A DNA stretch of 64,000 nt from Staphylococcus capitis subsp. capitis (GTDB lineage Bacteria; Bacillota; Bacilli; Staphylococcales; Staphylococcaceae): assembly GCF_040739495.1 (NCBI RefSeq), contig NZ_CP145263.1, forward strand, positions 1,612,001 to 1,676,000, given 5' to 3'. Below the pieces are notes generated by a model that had not been told where the DNA came from, searched no databases, and saw only the letters and a program-made list of their open reading frames with translations. A program made the translations under genes and the position numbers. Within the stretch, counting starts at the first letter, position 1. Each line of letters opens with the position of its first letter. This document shows positions 10,577-18,814 of the stretch, piece by piece.

Positions 10577-10803
10577 GAAGAGAGTGGGACAGAAATATAA
10601 TTTAAAAAAATTATTTTCGTTGTCCCACCCCAACTTGCATTGTTTGTAGAATTTCTTCCAAAAGAAATTCTCTATGTTGGGGCCCCGCGGCAAGGATGAC
10701 TAGGATTGAAAGAAGCTTGATATAAGCGCACTTTCAATTCAGACATCTACTGCCAATACGTTATGTGAGGCTAAGACAATAAATTATGTCTCAGCCTCAT
10801 TTT
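10577..10803. repeat. Modular intergenic repeat, copy 1 (STAR-like core)
   Basis: Four modules can be told apart. First is a gtgggaca/tgtcccac hairpin. Second is a ttgggg-type arm ending in ggccccgcgg, the GGGGCCCC core typical of staphylococcal STAR repeats. Third is a conserved block containing gaaagaagcttgatataagc. Fourth is a gaggctgagaca-type hairpin. Copies 2 and 3 (45836-45998, 62383-62617) have the opposite orientation. It lies between two convergent genes and may end both transcripts. Confidence 0.85.
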
Positions 10804-11490
10804 CTATTCAACAATATCAATAAGTTCTGTTAAATTACTGATCTCGTAATGAGGTTGGATGTTAGAGTTATTTTCTTTTTCACGATAATTAAACCAGCAT
10901 GTTTTAATATTAGCATTGAGGCCACCCCTGACATCAGAAGTCAAAGAATCTCCGACTATAATCGTTTCCTCTCTATTAAGATCTCCAATTTTATTAAAAA
11001 TATAATCAAAAAACTCTGGCATAGGTTTTTGGTACCCTGTCTGCTCTGAAATAAATATTCCATTAAATTTATCATTAAAATTTGTCTGAGCAATACGACG
11101 CTGTTGCGTAATTGTCACACCATTTGTAACTATATATAATGAGTGTTTGTTTTTCAGTTGATTAATCGTTTCAATCGTTTGATCGAAGAATTTGAGCGGG
11201 GCTTTAGCTAATTCATCTCTAAATATCTCATCTGCCTCTTTACCGTCTACTTTTATGTGATAATCATTAAAATAGTTAGTAAATCGATGAGATAAAACTT
11301 GCTCTTTCGTCAATTCATTCTTTTGAAAGGCTTCCCAATGTGCTTGATTGACCTTTCTAAAATGTTGAAAATCTTGTTCAGATGGAAAATGACGATAATG
11401 TTTCGACATATTATAAAATGCTTTTTCCTCTGCATCGTAAAAATCAACAATGGTATCATCAAAGTCTAATAATATATTTTTATAAGTCAC
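10804..11490 (-). CDS. HAD-family phosphatase, YjjG-like
   Basis: Haloacid-dehalogenase-type hydrolase of 228 residues. The N-terminal nucleophile motif is LLDFDDTIVDF, and motif III/IV is IIVGDSLTSDVRGGLNANIKTCW. The cap and length fit the subfamily of YjjG/YfnB nucleotidases that house-clean non-canonical pyrimidine nucleotides, but the substrate is uncertain. The start is GTG with GGGGA 6 bases upstream. It lies just downstream of the psm-beta genes on the same strand. Confidence 0.85.
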   Translation of the reverse strand: MTYKNILLDFDDTIVDFYDAEEKAFYNMSKHYRHFPSEQDFQHFRKVNQAHWEAFQKNELTKEQVLSHRFTNYFNDYHIKVDGKEADEIFRDELAKAPLKFFDQTIETINQLKNKHSLYIVTNGVTITQQRRIAQTNFNDKFNGIFISEQTGYQKPMPEFFDYIFNKIGDLNREETIIVGDSLTSDVRGGLNANIKTCWFNYREKENNSNIQPHYEISNLTELIDIVE

Positions 11491-11605
11491 AATTAATCCC
11501 CGTTTCCTATTTTAATGAGCAAATATTTTAATCTTCTTTATATTAACAAATATTTTCCAAATAAAAAAAGACCAGAGCGCTTGCCCTGGTCCATTGAATA
11601 ATTTA

Positions 11606-11740
11606 TTAGAATCCGAATACTTTACCTAATAAACCGATTCCGTTTTCTGCGATACCCACGATGCTTGTACCTAATTTTGCCCAGTCATGATCTTGTCCTG
11701 CTTTTACTGTGTTTGCGATTGCTTCTGCTAATTTTTGCAT
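11606..11740 (-). CDS. Beta-class phenol-soluble modulin (third gene of the cluster)
   Basis: A 44-residue peptide that begins [20 protein letters not shown] and ends GKVFGF. This is the staphylococcal PSM-beta family: no signal peptide, amphipathic helix, conserved [15 protein letters not shown]-betas are exported by the Pmt ABC transporter and shape biofilm. It has its own AAGGAGAG site. It differs from the next gene at only a few positions (Gln2/Thr2, Thr11/Ala11, His18/Gln18, Gly36/Ser36), which indicates recent tandem duplication. Confidence 0.9.
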   Translation of the reverse strand: MQKLAEAIANTVKAGQDHDWAKLGTSIVGIAENGIGLLGKVFGF

Positions 11741-11790
11741 TATAATCTCTCCTTTTAGTAGTTTATTGTAATATTAGTAATTCGCTTAAA

Positions 11791-11925
11791 TTAGAATCCG
11801 AATACTTTACCTAATAAGCTAATTCCGTTTTCAGCAATACCTACGATGCTTGTACCTAATTTTGCCCAATCTTGGTCTTGTCCTGCTTTTACTGCGTTTG
11901 CGATTGCTTCTGCTAATTTAGTCAT
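11791..11925 (-). CDS. Beta-class phenol-soluble modulin (middle gene)
   Basis: A 44-residue peptide that begins [20 protein letters not shown] and ends GKVFGF, with the PSM-beta pattern and no leader peptide. It sits 50 bases upstream of the near-identical third gene, behind AGGGAGAG. It is probably co-transcribed with both neighbours from the promoter upstream of 12116. Confidence 0.9.
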   Translation of the reverse strand: MTKLAEAIANAVKAGQDQDWAKLGTSIVGIAENGISLLGKVFGF

Positions 11926-11981
11926 TATAGTCTCTCCCTTAGTATATTTTATTTATTATTAAAGTTCTTATTTATCGAAAA

Positions 11982-12116
11982 TTAACCACCGAATACTTTA
12001 GTTAATGCACTTACACCGTTTTCTACGATATCAACGATGCTTGTACCTAATTTAGTCCAATCTTGGTTGATTCCAGCATCTACTGTGTTTCTAATTGCGT
12101 CGAATAGTTTTTCCAT
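11982..12116 (-). CDS. Beta-class phenol-soluble modulin (first gene)
   Basis: A 44-residue peptide that begins [20 protein letters not shown] and ends KVFGG, the most divergent of the three. The central [16 protein letters not shown] keeps the family signature. It is promoter-proximal, behind AAGGAGTG. The candidate AgrA site lies about 140 bases upstream, in agreement with known Agr control of psm genes in staphylococci. Confidence 0.9.
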   Translation of the reverse strand: MEKLFDAIRNTVDAGINQDWTKLGTSIVDIVENGVSALTKVFGG

Positions 12117-12217
12117 TACAAACACTCCTTAAGTAAAATGTAATAATGCGTGAGTTAATTAATTTAAAACGATGAATGAACTTGTGTTGTTTGTTTATCT
12201 ATCGTTTTGTTACTTAT

Positions 12218-12302
12218 ACTATAAAGCGGATTTAGCACAATTTGTTCATATTTCCTTAAGTCGGTATTTAAAGGTCTAAACTGTTAAATGAAAACGTTTA
12301 CA
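12218..12302 (-). promoter_or_regulatory. psm-beta control region: candidate -10, AgrA direct repeats and cre
   Basis: On the minus strand a cre-like palindrome (TGTAAACGTTTTCA, 12289-12302) is followed by two AgrA-like nonamers. They are ACAGTTTAG (12276-12284) and CGACTTAAG (12255-12263), exactly 12 bases apart. A TATAGT -10 lies at 12218-12223 and the -35 position is poor, as expected for an activator-dependent promoter. AgrA and CcpA binding are inferred from consensus only. The rest of 12117-12487 shows nothing gene-like. Confidence 0.55.
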
Positions 12303-12487
12303 CAACAGTTTGGAATTCGCTAGTGTATTGTTTACAATCCAATTGTTAAAAATTTCTTGCATCTTTACAATAAATTAACATTCTAGTATAAAAAGCACTA
12401 ATATAGTGAAAAATATAAACATTTTTTATTAGAGAACTATTGCTAAAACTCCCCCACTTAGATATAATAATTCTTGTGTTAAAAAAT

Positions 12488-12561
12488 GTCCTGGTAGCTC
12501 AGCTGGATAGAGCAATGGCCTTCTAAGCCATCGGTCGGGGGTTCGAATCCCTCCCAGGACG
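12488..12561 (+). tRNA. tRNA-Arg (anticodon UCU)
   Basis: A full cloverleaf can be drawn. The acceptor stem is gtcctgg/ccaggac with discriminator G, the D arm is gctc...gagc, and the anticodon stem is atggc/gccat around the loop cttctaa (anticodon TCT). The T arm holds gttcgaatc. The 3' CCA is not encoded. Confidence 0.95.
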
Positions 12562-12595
12562 CTAATAGCTTAAAATTAAACACTTTTCGAAACAG

Positions 12596-12630
12596 AGAAC
12601 CCCGTAACGACGGGGTTCTTTTTATTTTGC
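12596..12630 (+). terminator. Terminator after tRNA-Arg
   Basis: A 10-bp perfect stem (agaaccccgt / acggggttct) with a 4-base loop, then a T-rich tract. Confidence 0.85.
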
Positions 12631-12985
12631 TTGTTTATAACACAACATATAACGAATCTAAACTGCACCAAAACTGCACCAAAAGCCATCGATATACAAA
12701 ATCTAGTTTCTACCACTATATAAAGCGAATTTTTATGGCACCGAGTCCCTAAAAAATAACCACGCCTTTTAGTGACGTGGTTGGAAAATAAAACCCACCT
12801 CTATAACTTAAACTAACTACCACTATTTATAATGATAGTTTCTTTCATTTTAATAATACTTATGAAATTTTTAAGTGTGTGTTTCAATTCTTCCAAAGCA
12901 AGTATGCATTATAATCACGTAAATTCATAAAAATAGTACAGTTATCGTGCCTAACTGTACTTAAAAATTGCTAAAGTGTTACTTG

Positions 12986-13020
12986 ATAAAAAAATACCCA
13001 TCCTTTTATGGATAGGTTTA
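12986..13020 (-). terminator. Terminator after the YfcE-type gene
   Basis: The minus strand reads aacctatcc, a short loop, ggatgggta and then seven T, starting about 20 bases past the gene's stop codon. Confidence 0.8.
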
Positions 13021-13040
13021 GCACTTTAATGCTTATCTGT

Positions 13041-13550
13041 TTAAATATCTATCTTAACTGTATCTATTATTTTATTTTCTCTGTTTCTAAAGTTTAGTTG
13101 AGCCTGCGTGTCTGTATCGTTAATAATAAGTTCGGCAAATGTTTCTTCTATATTACTGCGAGATTGAGAAATGCTTCCCGGATTAATTACATGAATTCCA
13201 GCAATATTTTCATATTTAGCAACATGGGTATGTCCATAAAATGCGAATGGGCAGGATAGAGATTTTGCTTTTTCAGCAAGTTTCATACGCGTACGATTGA
13301 CATCATAAAAATGACCATGAGTATAAAATGCTTTAATACCGTCTTGTTCAATCATATCTTCTTCAGGAAATTCAGGATAAAAATCACAATTACCTTTAAC
13401 ACGATGATATAGACTTAATTCCGTATCATTATATTGAAACTCTGAATCACCTAAATGTAGAAAGACATCTGCATCTTGATGCTTTTCAAAAACGTGATAC
13501 AAAATCCCTGATTCATTGTGATTATCACTAATAATGATCCACTTACTCAT
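13041..13550 (-). CDS. YfcE/MJ0936-type metallophosphoesterase
   Basis: Calcineurin-like phosphodiesterase of 169 residues. Metal ligands are visible in IIISDNHNE (D, H), LHLGDSEF (D), KGNCD (N), THGHFYD (H) and YGHTHVAKY (H-x-H). The start is ATG 13550, which overlaps the rdgB stop in ATGAGTAA and has AAGGTGG upstream. A longer form from 13559 is less likely. It is coupled to rdgB. Family members hydrolyse phosphodiesters in vitro; the natural substrate is unknown. Confidence 0.85.
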   Translation of the reverse strand: MSKWIIISDNHNESGILYHVFEKHQDADVFLHLGDSEFQYNDTELSLYHRVKGNCDFYPEFPEEDMIEQDGIKAFYTHGHFYDVNRTRMKLAEKAKSLSCPFAFYGHTHVAKYENIAGIHVINPGSISQSRSNIEETFAELIINDTDTQAQLNFRNRENKIIDTVKIDI

Positions 13551-14130
13551 CTTGACCACCTTCTAGATACTCTTTCAATAATTGAATCGCATTTCCTCTA
13601 TGACTTATTTCACTTTTTTCTTCATCAGTAAGTTCTGCCATTGTTCTTTTTTTATCAGGCACAAAGAAGATTGGATCATAACCAAATCCGTGATTCCCTT
13701 GTCTTGTATGAGTAATCTCACCAGAAACTGTGCCTTTAAACGTTTTTGTTTCTTCACCTGGTGCACTCATGCTAATCACACAAACAAATTGTGCTCGTCG
13801 ATCAGATTCATTCTCTAAATTAGCCAATAACTTATCAATATTAGCATCATCACTTTTATCTAATCCTGCATATCTTGCTGAATAGACACCAGGTTCACCA
13901 TTGAGTGCAAACACCTCAAGTCCACTGTCATCTGCAATTACACGCTTATTTAATGCCTTAGCTGCAGCTTCAGACTTTAACTTAGCATTTTCTTCAAAAG
14001 TAGAACCTGTTTCTTCAACATCAAAATTTGGAATAAGTTCAGAAATACCTATTACATTATCTTCTTTGAAGATAACTTTAAAGTCATTAATTTTACCTTT
14101 ATTGTTCGTTGCAATGACAATATCTTCCAT
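13543..14130 (-). CDS. rdgB: XTP/dITP diphosphatase (RdgB/HAM1)
   Basis: Removes non-canonical purine nucleoside triphosphates by pyrophosphohydrolysis to the monophosphate. HAM1 signatures are the N-terminal IATNNKGKINDF, the catalytic VIADDSGLEVFALNGEPGVYSA region and GFGYDPIFFVP. The 195-residue length is normal. It lies 21 bases after murI and overlaps the next gene, so the three are probably one operon. Confidence 0.93.
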   Translation of the reverse strand: MEDIVIATNNKGKINDFKVIFKEDNVIGISELIPNFDVEETGSTFEENAKLKSEAAAKALNKRVIADDSGLEVFALNGEPGVYSARYAGLDKSDDANIDKLLANLENESDRRAQFVCVISMSAPGEETKTFKGTVSGEITHTRQGNHGFGYDPIFFVPDKKRTMAELTDEEKSEISHRGNAIQLLKEYLEGGQDE

Positions 14131-14151
14131 AATTACATCTACTCCCTTCTA

Positions 14152-14952
14152 CTATTTACCTACAGTAATTTGTTCAACTTGCACATTCATTTTAAGCCAT
14201 TCAGCAATGATATTTTTTATGTGTGTGGTATCGCCAGTTGCAAAGAATCGATGTTTCGGATGTTCAGTGTAACTCGCATGTTCATTACTAAACGTTAATA
14301 ATGCACTTACTTCACGTGCTGTTTCTAAGCCTGAAGAAATTACAGTTTTTTCACCATCAAAATAATCATAAATCGGTTTATATAATAGTGGATAATGCGT
14401 ACAACCTAAAATTACAGTATCAGCATCACTATTTCTCCATTGCTTTAATGTTTGATGTATAACAATACTTGTGATAGTTGGGTCGTTATATCTCATTTGT
14501 TCAACTAATGGTACGAAACCTGGACATGCTACACCATATACATTGACATTAGGATTAATCTTTTTAATATGTGTGCGATAGGCTTCTGATTTGATTGTAC
14601 CTTCGGTGCCTAATACTAAAACATTTTGATTTTTAGTCGTCATAATCGCAGTTCGTGCACCTGGTTCAATAACCCCAATCACGGGGATTGGTAACAATCT
14701 TTGTAAATGCTCTAACGCAACGGCTGTTGCTGTATTACAAGCAATGACTAACATTTTTATATCAAATTCCATTAATTTTTGAGCAATTTCTGTAGTAAAT
14801 TGTCTAACTTCATCCCCAGGTCTAGGTCCATATGGACATCGTCCAATATCACCGAGATAATATATCGTCTCATTAGGTAATTGTCTCATAATCTCTTTGG
14901 CTACCGTTAAACCTCCCACACCTGAGTCGATAACACCTATAGGTTTATTCAT
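14152..14952 (-). CDS. murI: Glutamate racemase MurI
   Basis: Makes D-glutamate for peptidoglycan; a cofactor-independent two-cysteine racemase. Visible motifs are [13 protein letters not shown] at the start, VIACNTATA with the first catalytic Cys (near residue 74) and LGCTHYPLL with the second (near residue 185). At 266 residues it has the normal length. It is the first gene of the murI-rdgB-phosphoesterase group. Confidence 0.95.
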   Translation of the reverse strand: MNKPIGVIDSGVGGLTVAKEIMRQLPNETIYYLGDIGRCPYGPRPGDEVRQFTTEIAQKLMEFDIKMLVIACNTATAVALEHLQRLLPIPVIGVIEPGARTAIMTTKNQNVLVLGTEGTIKSEAYRTHIKKINPNVNVYGVACPGFVPLVEQMRYNDPTITSIVIHQTLKQWRNSDADTVILGCTHYPLLYKPIYDYFDGEKTVISSGLETAREVSALLTFSNEHASYTEHPKHRFFATGDTTHIKNIIAEWLKMNVQVEQITVGK

Positions 14953-15110
14953 ATATCTTCATCCTTATTTTTTCAGTTAACCTTTATTTTATCACAACGG
15001 ACTTAAGCTGTTTATTATTACGAATTTAGTTTTTCTTTCTATTTTAAAAATAATTCTAAGAGGCATACCATTTAAAAAGTCTCTAATATTAATACTAAAT
15101 TGGCCAAAAC

Positions 15111-15143
15111 AAAAAACGACTAAGACTCAAATAGTCTTAGCCG
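15111..15143 (-). terminator. Terminator after sdhB
   Basis: The minus strand carries a hairpin with arms around gactatttgagtc, flanked by ggctaa and ttagtc, then six T. It ends the sdhCAB transcript before murI. Confidence 0.8.
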
Positions 15144-15157
15144 TAATCTAATTAATA

Positions 15158-15994
15158 TTAATCTACTTTATGGTCAGAACCGAAGAATGATTTAAACATA
15201 TGGAATGACGTCTCTCTGTTTAAAGCTGCGATAGAAGTTGTCAAAGGAATACCTTTAGGACAAGCATTTACACAGTTTTGAGAGTTACCACATTCTTGTA
15301 AACCACCCGTACTCATTAAAGCATCTAAACGTTCATCTTTAGTCATAGAACCAGTTGGATGTAAGTCGAATAAACGTACTTGAGAAATTGCTTGTGCCCC
15401 AACGAATTTGTTGTTAGGCGTGACGTTTGGACATACTTCCAAGCAAACACCACATGTCATACATTTAGATAACTCATATGCTGTTTGACGTTTTTTCTCT
15501 GGCATACGTGGACCTGGACCTAAATCATAAGTACCATCGATTGGAATCCAAGCTTTCATTCGTTTTAAGTTGTCGAACATTCTTGAACGGTCAACTTGTA
15601 AGTCACGAATTACTGGAAACGTACTCATTGGTTCTAGACGAATAGGTTGCTCTAATTGATCAACGATTGCTGAACAAGATTGTCTTGCGCGACCATTGAT
15701 AACCATTGAACAAGCTCCACATACTTCTTCAAGACAGTTCATATCCCAAGTTACTGGAGTCGTTTTCTCACCTTTAGCATTTACAGGATTACGTCTAATC
15801 TCCATTAAACATGCGATAACATTTAAATTCTCTTTGTAAGGAATTTCAAAAGTTTCTTCGTAGGGTTTAGATTCGTTATTATCTTGTCGTTTAATAATTA
15901 ATTTAACTGTTTTTTGTTTAGATTGTTGATTCTGTTCTTTTGCTTGTTGATTACCTTGAGTTTCTGGAGTTTCTTTTACTGATTGTTCAGCCAT
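15158..15994 (-). CDS. sdhB: Succinate dehydrogenase iron-sulfur subunit
   Basis: Electron-transfer subunit of complex II. It carries a plant-type [2Fe-2S] motif (CLEEVCGACSMVINGRARQSC, about residues 85-105), the [4Fe-4S] motif CMTCGVCLEVCP and the [3Fe-4S] motif CGNSQNCVNACP. The first 25 residues are a Gln/Glu-rich extension. The last base of sdhA overlaps the first base of sdhB. Confidence 0.95.
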   Translation of the reverse strand: MAEQSVKETPETQGNQQAKEQNQQSKQKTVKLIIKRQDNNESKPYEETFEIPYKENLNVIACLMEIRRNPVNAKGEKTTPVTWDMNCLEEVCGACSMVINGRARQSCSAIVDQLEQPIRLEPMSTFPVIRDLQVDRSRMFDNLKRMKAWIPIDGTYDLGPGPRMPEKKRQTAYELSKCMTCGVCLEVCPNVTPNNKFVGAQAISQVRLFDLHPTGSMTKDERLDALMSTGGLQECGNSQNCVNACPKGIPLTTSIAALNRETSFHMFKSFFGSDHKVD

Positions 15995-17760
15995 TATTTT
16001 TTACCTCCTTTAGACTTACTAGTGTAATCACGTTTACGAGGTGGAATTAAACTTACATCAACTGGCTCGTAAGTAAATTCTGGTTTTTCAGTTCTACCTC
16101 TATAATGAGCCATTGTAGTTTTTAACCATTCATCATCATTACGATCTGGGAATTCTGGTTTGTAGTGTGCACCACGAGATTCGTTACGGTTGTAAGCCCC
16201 AATAGTAATAACACGTGCTAATACTAGCATATTCCATAATTGACGAGTGAAGAAGACAGCTTGGTTACTCCAAGTTTGTGTATCTTCCATATCGATATCT
16301 TCATAACGTTTCATCAATTCTTGGATTTTCTTATCTGTTTCTAATAATTTATCATTTTCACGTACTACTGTTACGTTAGCTGTCATAATTTCACCTAACT
16401 CACGGTGAAGTTTATATGCATTTTCAGTACCACGCATGTTTAATAATTTGTCAAAACGCTCTTGTTCTTCTTTAACGCGTTTTTCATAGATACTGTCGTC
16501 TAACTCTGAGTAAGAAGTTTCGATGTTTTGAACATATTTAACAGCGTTAGGACCTGCAACAGTACCACCGTAAATTGCTGATAATAAAGAGTTTGCTCCT
16601 AAACGGTTACCACCGTGTTGAGAGAAATCACACTCACCAGCAGCGAATAAACCTTTAATATTTGTCATTTGATCATAATCTACATATAGTCCACCCATTG
16701 AGTAGTGTACAGCTGGGAATATTTTCATTGGTACTTTACGTGGATCATCACCTGTGAATTTTTCATAAATCTCAATGATTCCACCTAATTTAACATCTAA
16801 TTCATGTGGATCTTTATGAGATAAATCAAGATATACCATGTTCTCGCCATTGATACCTAATTTTTGGTTAATACATACATCAAAAATTTCACGCGTCGCG
16901 ATATCACGAGGTACTAAGTTACCATAATCTGGATACTTCTCTTCTAAGAAGTACCAAGGTTTACCGTCTTTATATGTCCAAATACGTCCACCTTCACCAC
17001 GAGCTGATTCACTCATAAGACGTAATTTGTCATCGCCAGGAATAGCTGTTGGATGAATTTGAATAAACTCACCATTGGCATAAATTGCACCTTCTTGATA
17101 AGCAATTGATGCTGCAGATCCTGTATTAATCATTGAGTTTGTTGTTTTACCGAAGATGATACCAGGACCACCTGTAGCCATAATAACTGCATCTGATCCA
17201 AATGATTGAATTTCTGATGTAGTCATATTTTGAGCAACGATACCTCTTGCTGCATCCTCATCATCTTTAACGATACCTAGGAATTCCCAGCCTTCGTATT
17301 TAGTTACTAATCCATCAACTTCATAAGAACGAACTTGTTCATCTAAAGCATATAATAATTGTTGACCTGTTGTAGCACCAGCAAATGCAGTTCTGTGATA
17401 TAACGTACCACCAAAACGTCTGAAGTCTAATAAACCTTCGTTTGTTCTACTAAACATTACGCCCATACGGTCTAATAAGTGTATAATTTTTGGTGCTGCT
17501 TCAGCCATCGCTTTAACTGGTGGTTGGTTAGCTAAGAAGTCTCCCCCATATACTGTGTCATCGAAGTGAATCCACGGAGAATCTCCTTCACCTTTAGTAT
17601 TAACCGCACCATTAATGCCCCCCTGGGCACAAACAGAGTGCGAACGTTTTACAGGCACTAATGAGAATAAATCTACATGCGCACCTTGTTCTGCCGCTTT
17701 AATTGTTGACATCAGACCGGCAAGTCCTCCACCGACAACAATAACTTTTTTCTCTGCCAT
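15994..17760 (-). CDS. sdhA: Succinate dehydrogenase flavoprotein subunit
   Basis: Catalytic FAD subunit of complex II, 588 residues, oxidising succinate to fumarate. The dinucleotide fold VVGGGLAGLMSTIKAAEQG opens the protein. SHSVCAQGGINGA contains the covalent-FAD region. HPTAIPGD and RGEGGR form the active-site region, and NRLGANSLL is the C-terminal FAD signature. It lies 56 bases behind sdhC. Confidence 0.96.
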   Translation of the reverse strand: MAEKKVIVVGGGLAGLMSTIKAAEQGAHVDLFSLVPVKRSHSVCAQGGINGAVNTKGEGDSPWIHFDDTVYGGDFLANQPPVKAMAEAAPKIIHLLDRMGVMFSRTNEGLLDFRRFGGTLYHRTAFAGATTGQQLLYALDEQVRSYEVDGLVTKYEGWEFLGIVKDDEDAARGIVAQNMTTSEIQSFGSDAVIMATGGPGIIFGKTTNSMINTGSAASIAYQEGAIYANGEFIQIHPTAIPGDDKLRLMSESARGEGGRIWTYKDGKPWYFLEEKYPDYGNLVPRDIATREIFDVCINQKLGINGENMVYLDLSHKDPHELDVKLGGIIEIYEKFTGDDPRKVPMKIFPAVHYSMGGLYVDYDQMTNIKGLFAAGECDFSQHGGNRLGANSLLSAIYGGTVAGPNAVKYVQNIETSYSELDDSIYEKRVKEEQERFDKLLNMRGTENAYKLHRELGEIMTANVTVVRENDKLLETDKKIQELMKRYEDIDMEDTQTWSNQAVFFTRQLWNMLVLARVITIGAYNRNESRGAHYKPEFPDRNDDEWLKTTMAHYRGRTEKPEFTYEPVDVSLIPPRKRDYTSKSKGGKK

Positions 17761-17816
17761 AGAAATGTCACTCCCCTGATATTATAAATCTAAGACTTAA
17801 GTTGAAATCATCGTTG

Positions 17817-18431
17817 TTACATAAATGCGATAATAGCTGATACACCGATATATGAAACCACTAAGAATACAATTAAAGAAATCCATGTGAATACGCGTTG
17901 AGATTTTTTAGATTGTAAAAAGCCCCACGTAACACAGAAAGACCATAAACCATTTGCAAAGTGGAACACTACCGCAATGATACAAATGATATAGAAAATC
18001 GCCCATAATGGATGCTTCAACGTTTCATGCATCATGTTGTAATCCACTGCTTTACCGAAAAATGCTTTCTGTAAGCGTGTTTGCCATAAGTGCATTGCGA
18101 TGAAAACGAAAGCTAAAATACCACTTACACGTTGGAAGAAGAACATCCAGTTTCTAAATAGAGAATAGTGACCGATGTTTTCTTTAGCAGTAAATGCGAT
18201 ATGTAGTCCAAAAAGACCATGGTATAACAATGGAATATAAATGAATAAAAATTCTACCACAATTAAGAATGGTAGTGATTCCATGAAACCAGATGCTTTA
18301 TTGAAAGCCTCTGCGCCTTGTGTTGCTTGATGGTTTACCAATAAGTGAACAATTAAGAATGCACCAATTGGGATAATACCTAATAACGAATGTAGTCGTC
18401 TAAGGTAAAATTCGTTTTTTGATTGAGCCAA
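17817..18431 (-). CDS. sdhC: Succinate dehydrogenase cytochrome b558 subunit
   Basis: Five-helix membrane anchor with haem b that passes electrons to menaquinone, 204 residues. Conserved histidines sit in RRLHSLLG, IVHLLVNH, LYHGLFGLH, AMHLWQTR and VFHFANGLW. The start is TTG, with a G-rich ribosome site (AGGGGGGA) about 8 bases upstream. Gene order sdhC-A-B is that of Gram-positive bacteria. Confidence 0.93.
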   Translation of the reverse strand: MAQSKNEFYLRRLHSLLGIIPIGAFLIVHLLVNHQATQGAEAFNKASGFMESLPFLIVVEFLFIYIPLLYHGLFGLHIAFTAKENIGHYSLFRNWMFFFQRVSGILAFVFIAMHLWQTRLQKAFFGKAVDYNMMHETLKHPLWAIFYIICIIAVVFHFANGLWSFCVTWGFLQSKKSQRVFTWISLIVFLVVSYIGVSAIIAFM

Positions 18432-18702
18432 AAGGAGTCCCCCCTGTAAAACAAATAATTAAATTTGCTAATTCCCAGAAAATTGTATGCAATATGCCCT
18501 GAAATTCCATATAAAAGACTAGCTTTCATTTACTTCTTTATTTTGTACTTGTACGTGTAAACACTTTAGTTAAATGAGAAATACATCCACACAAGTATGG
18601 CTTAAAAAAGTAAAAGGCTAGTGATTATAAAGAATTCTTTAATAAAGATGTGACGACTCATAGTTGAAGTTACCAACACCTAATTGATAACATTTCTCAT
18701 TT

Positions 18703-18718
18703 AGAAAACGCTTCCACA
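18703..18718 (-). promoter_or_regulatory. Candidate cre (CcpA site) upstream of sdhC
   Basis: The minus strand reads TGTGGAAGCGTTTTCT, close to the catabolite-responsive element consensus TGWAANCGNTNWCA. It lies about 275 bases before sdhC. CcpA repression of sdh is known in staphylococci. The rest of 18432-18814 holds a perfect 11-bp hairpin at 18777-18801 and nothing coding. Confidence 0.4.
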
Positions 18719-18776
18719 CAACCTTAAAAAAATTAGCTTTTGTTAACCATATTGTAACATTATTTATACTACTTTT

Positions 18777-18809
18777 GGGCATGAGAATAATTCTCATGCC
18801 CATTTTTTT
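18777..18809 (+). terminator. Perfect hairpin with U-tract on the plus strand, between uvrC and sdhC
   Basis: The arms gggcatgagaa / ttctcatgccc pair perfectly with a 3-base loop and are followed by seven T on the plus strand only. Both flanking genes run on the minus strand, where the hairpin is followed by an A-rich sequence. It therefore looks like an intrinsic terminator for antisense transcription or a weak one for uvrC. Confidence 0.5.
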
Positions 18810-18814
18810 AAAAT

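Larger units (their letters stand above)
12562..13040. other. Gene-poor interval with tandem 11-mer and hairpins
   Basis: After the tRNA terminator there is an exact tandem duplication of AAACTGCACCA (12660-12681). Then come a terminator-like hairpin read on the minus strand (aaccacg / cgtggtt, 12750-12784, with six U), a 9-bp inverted repeat (gtacagtta / taactgtac, 12936-12960), and the terminator that closes the upstream yfcE-rdgB-murI set (12986-13020). No convincing protein gene is seen. A 32-codon hydrophobic reading at 12832-12930 (+) has no ribosome site. Confidence 0.5.

Noticed and set aside
12832-12930. A 32-codon hydrophobic reading (MIVSFILIILMKFLSV...) as a type I toxin
   Set aside because: No Shine-Dalgarno, and no resemblance to Fst- or PepA1-type toxins beyond hydrophobicity.
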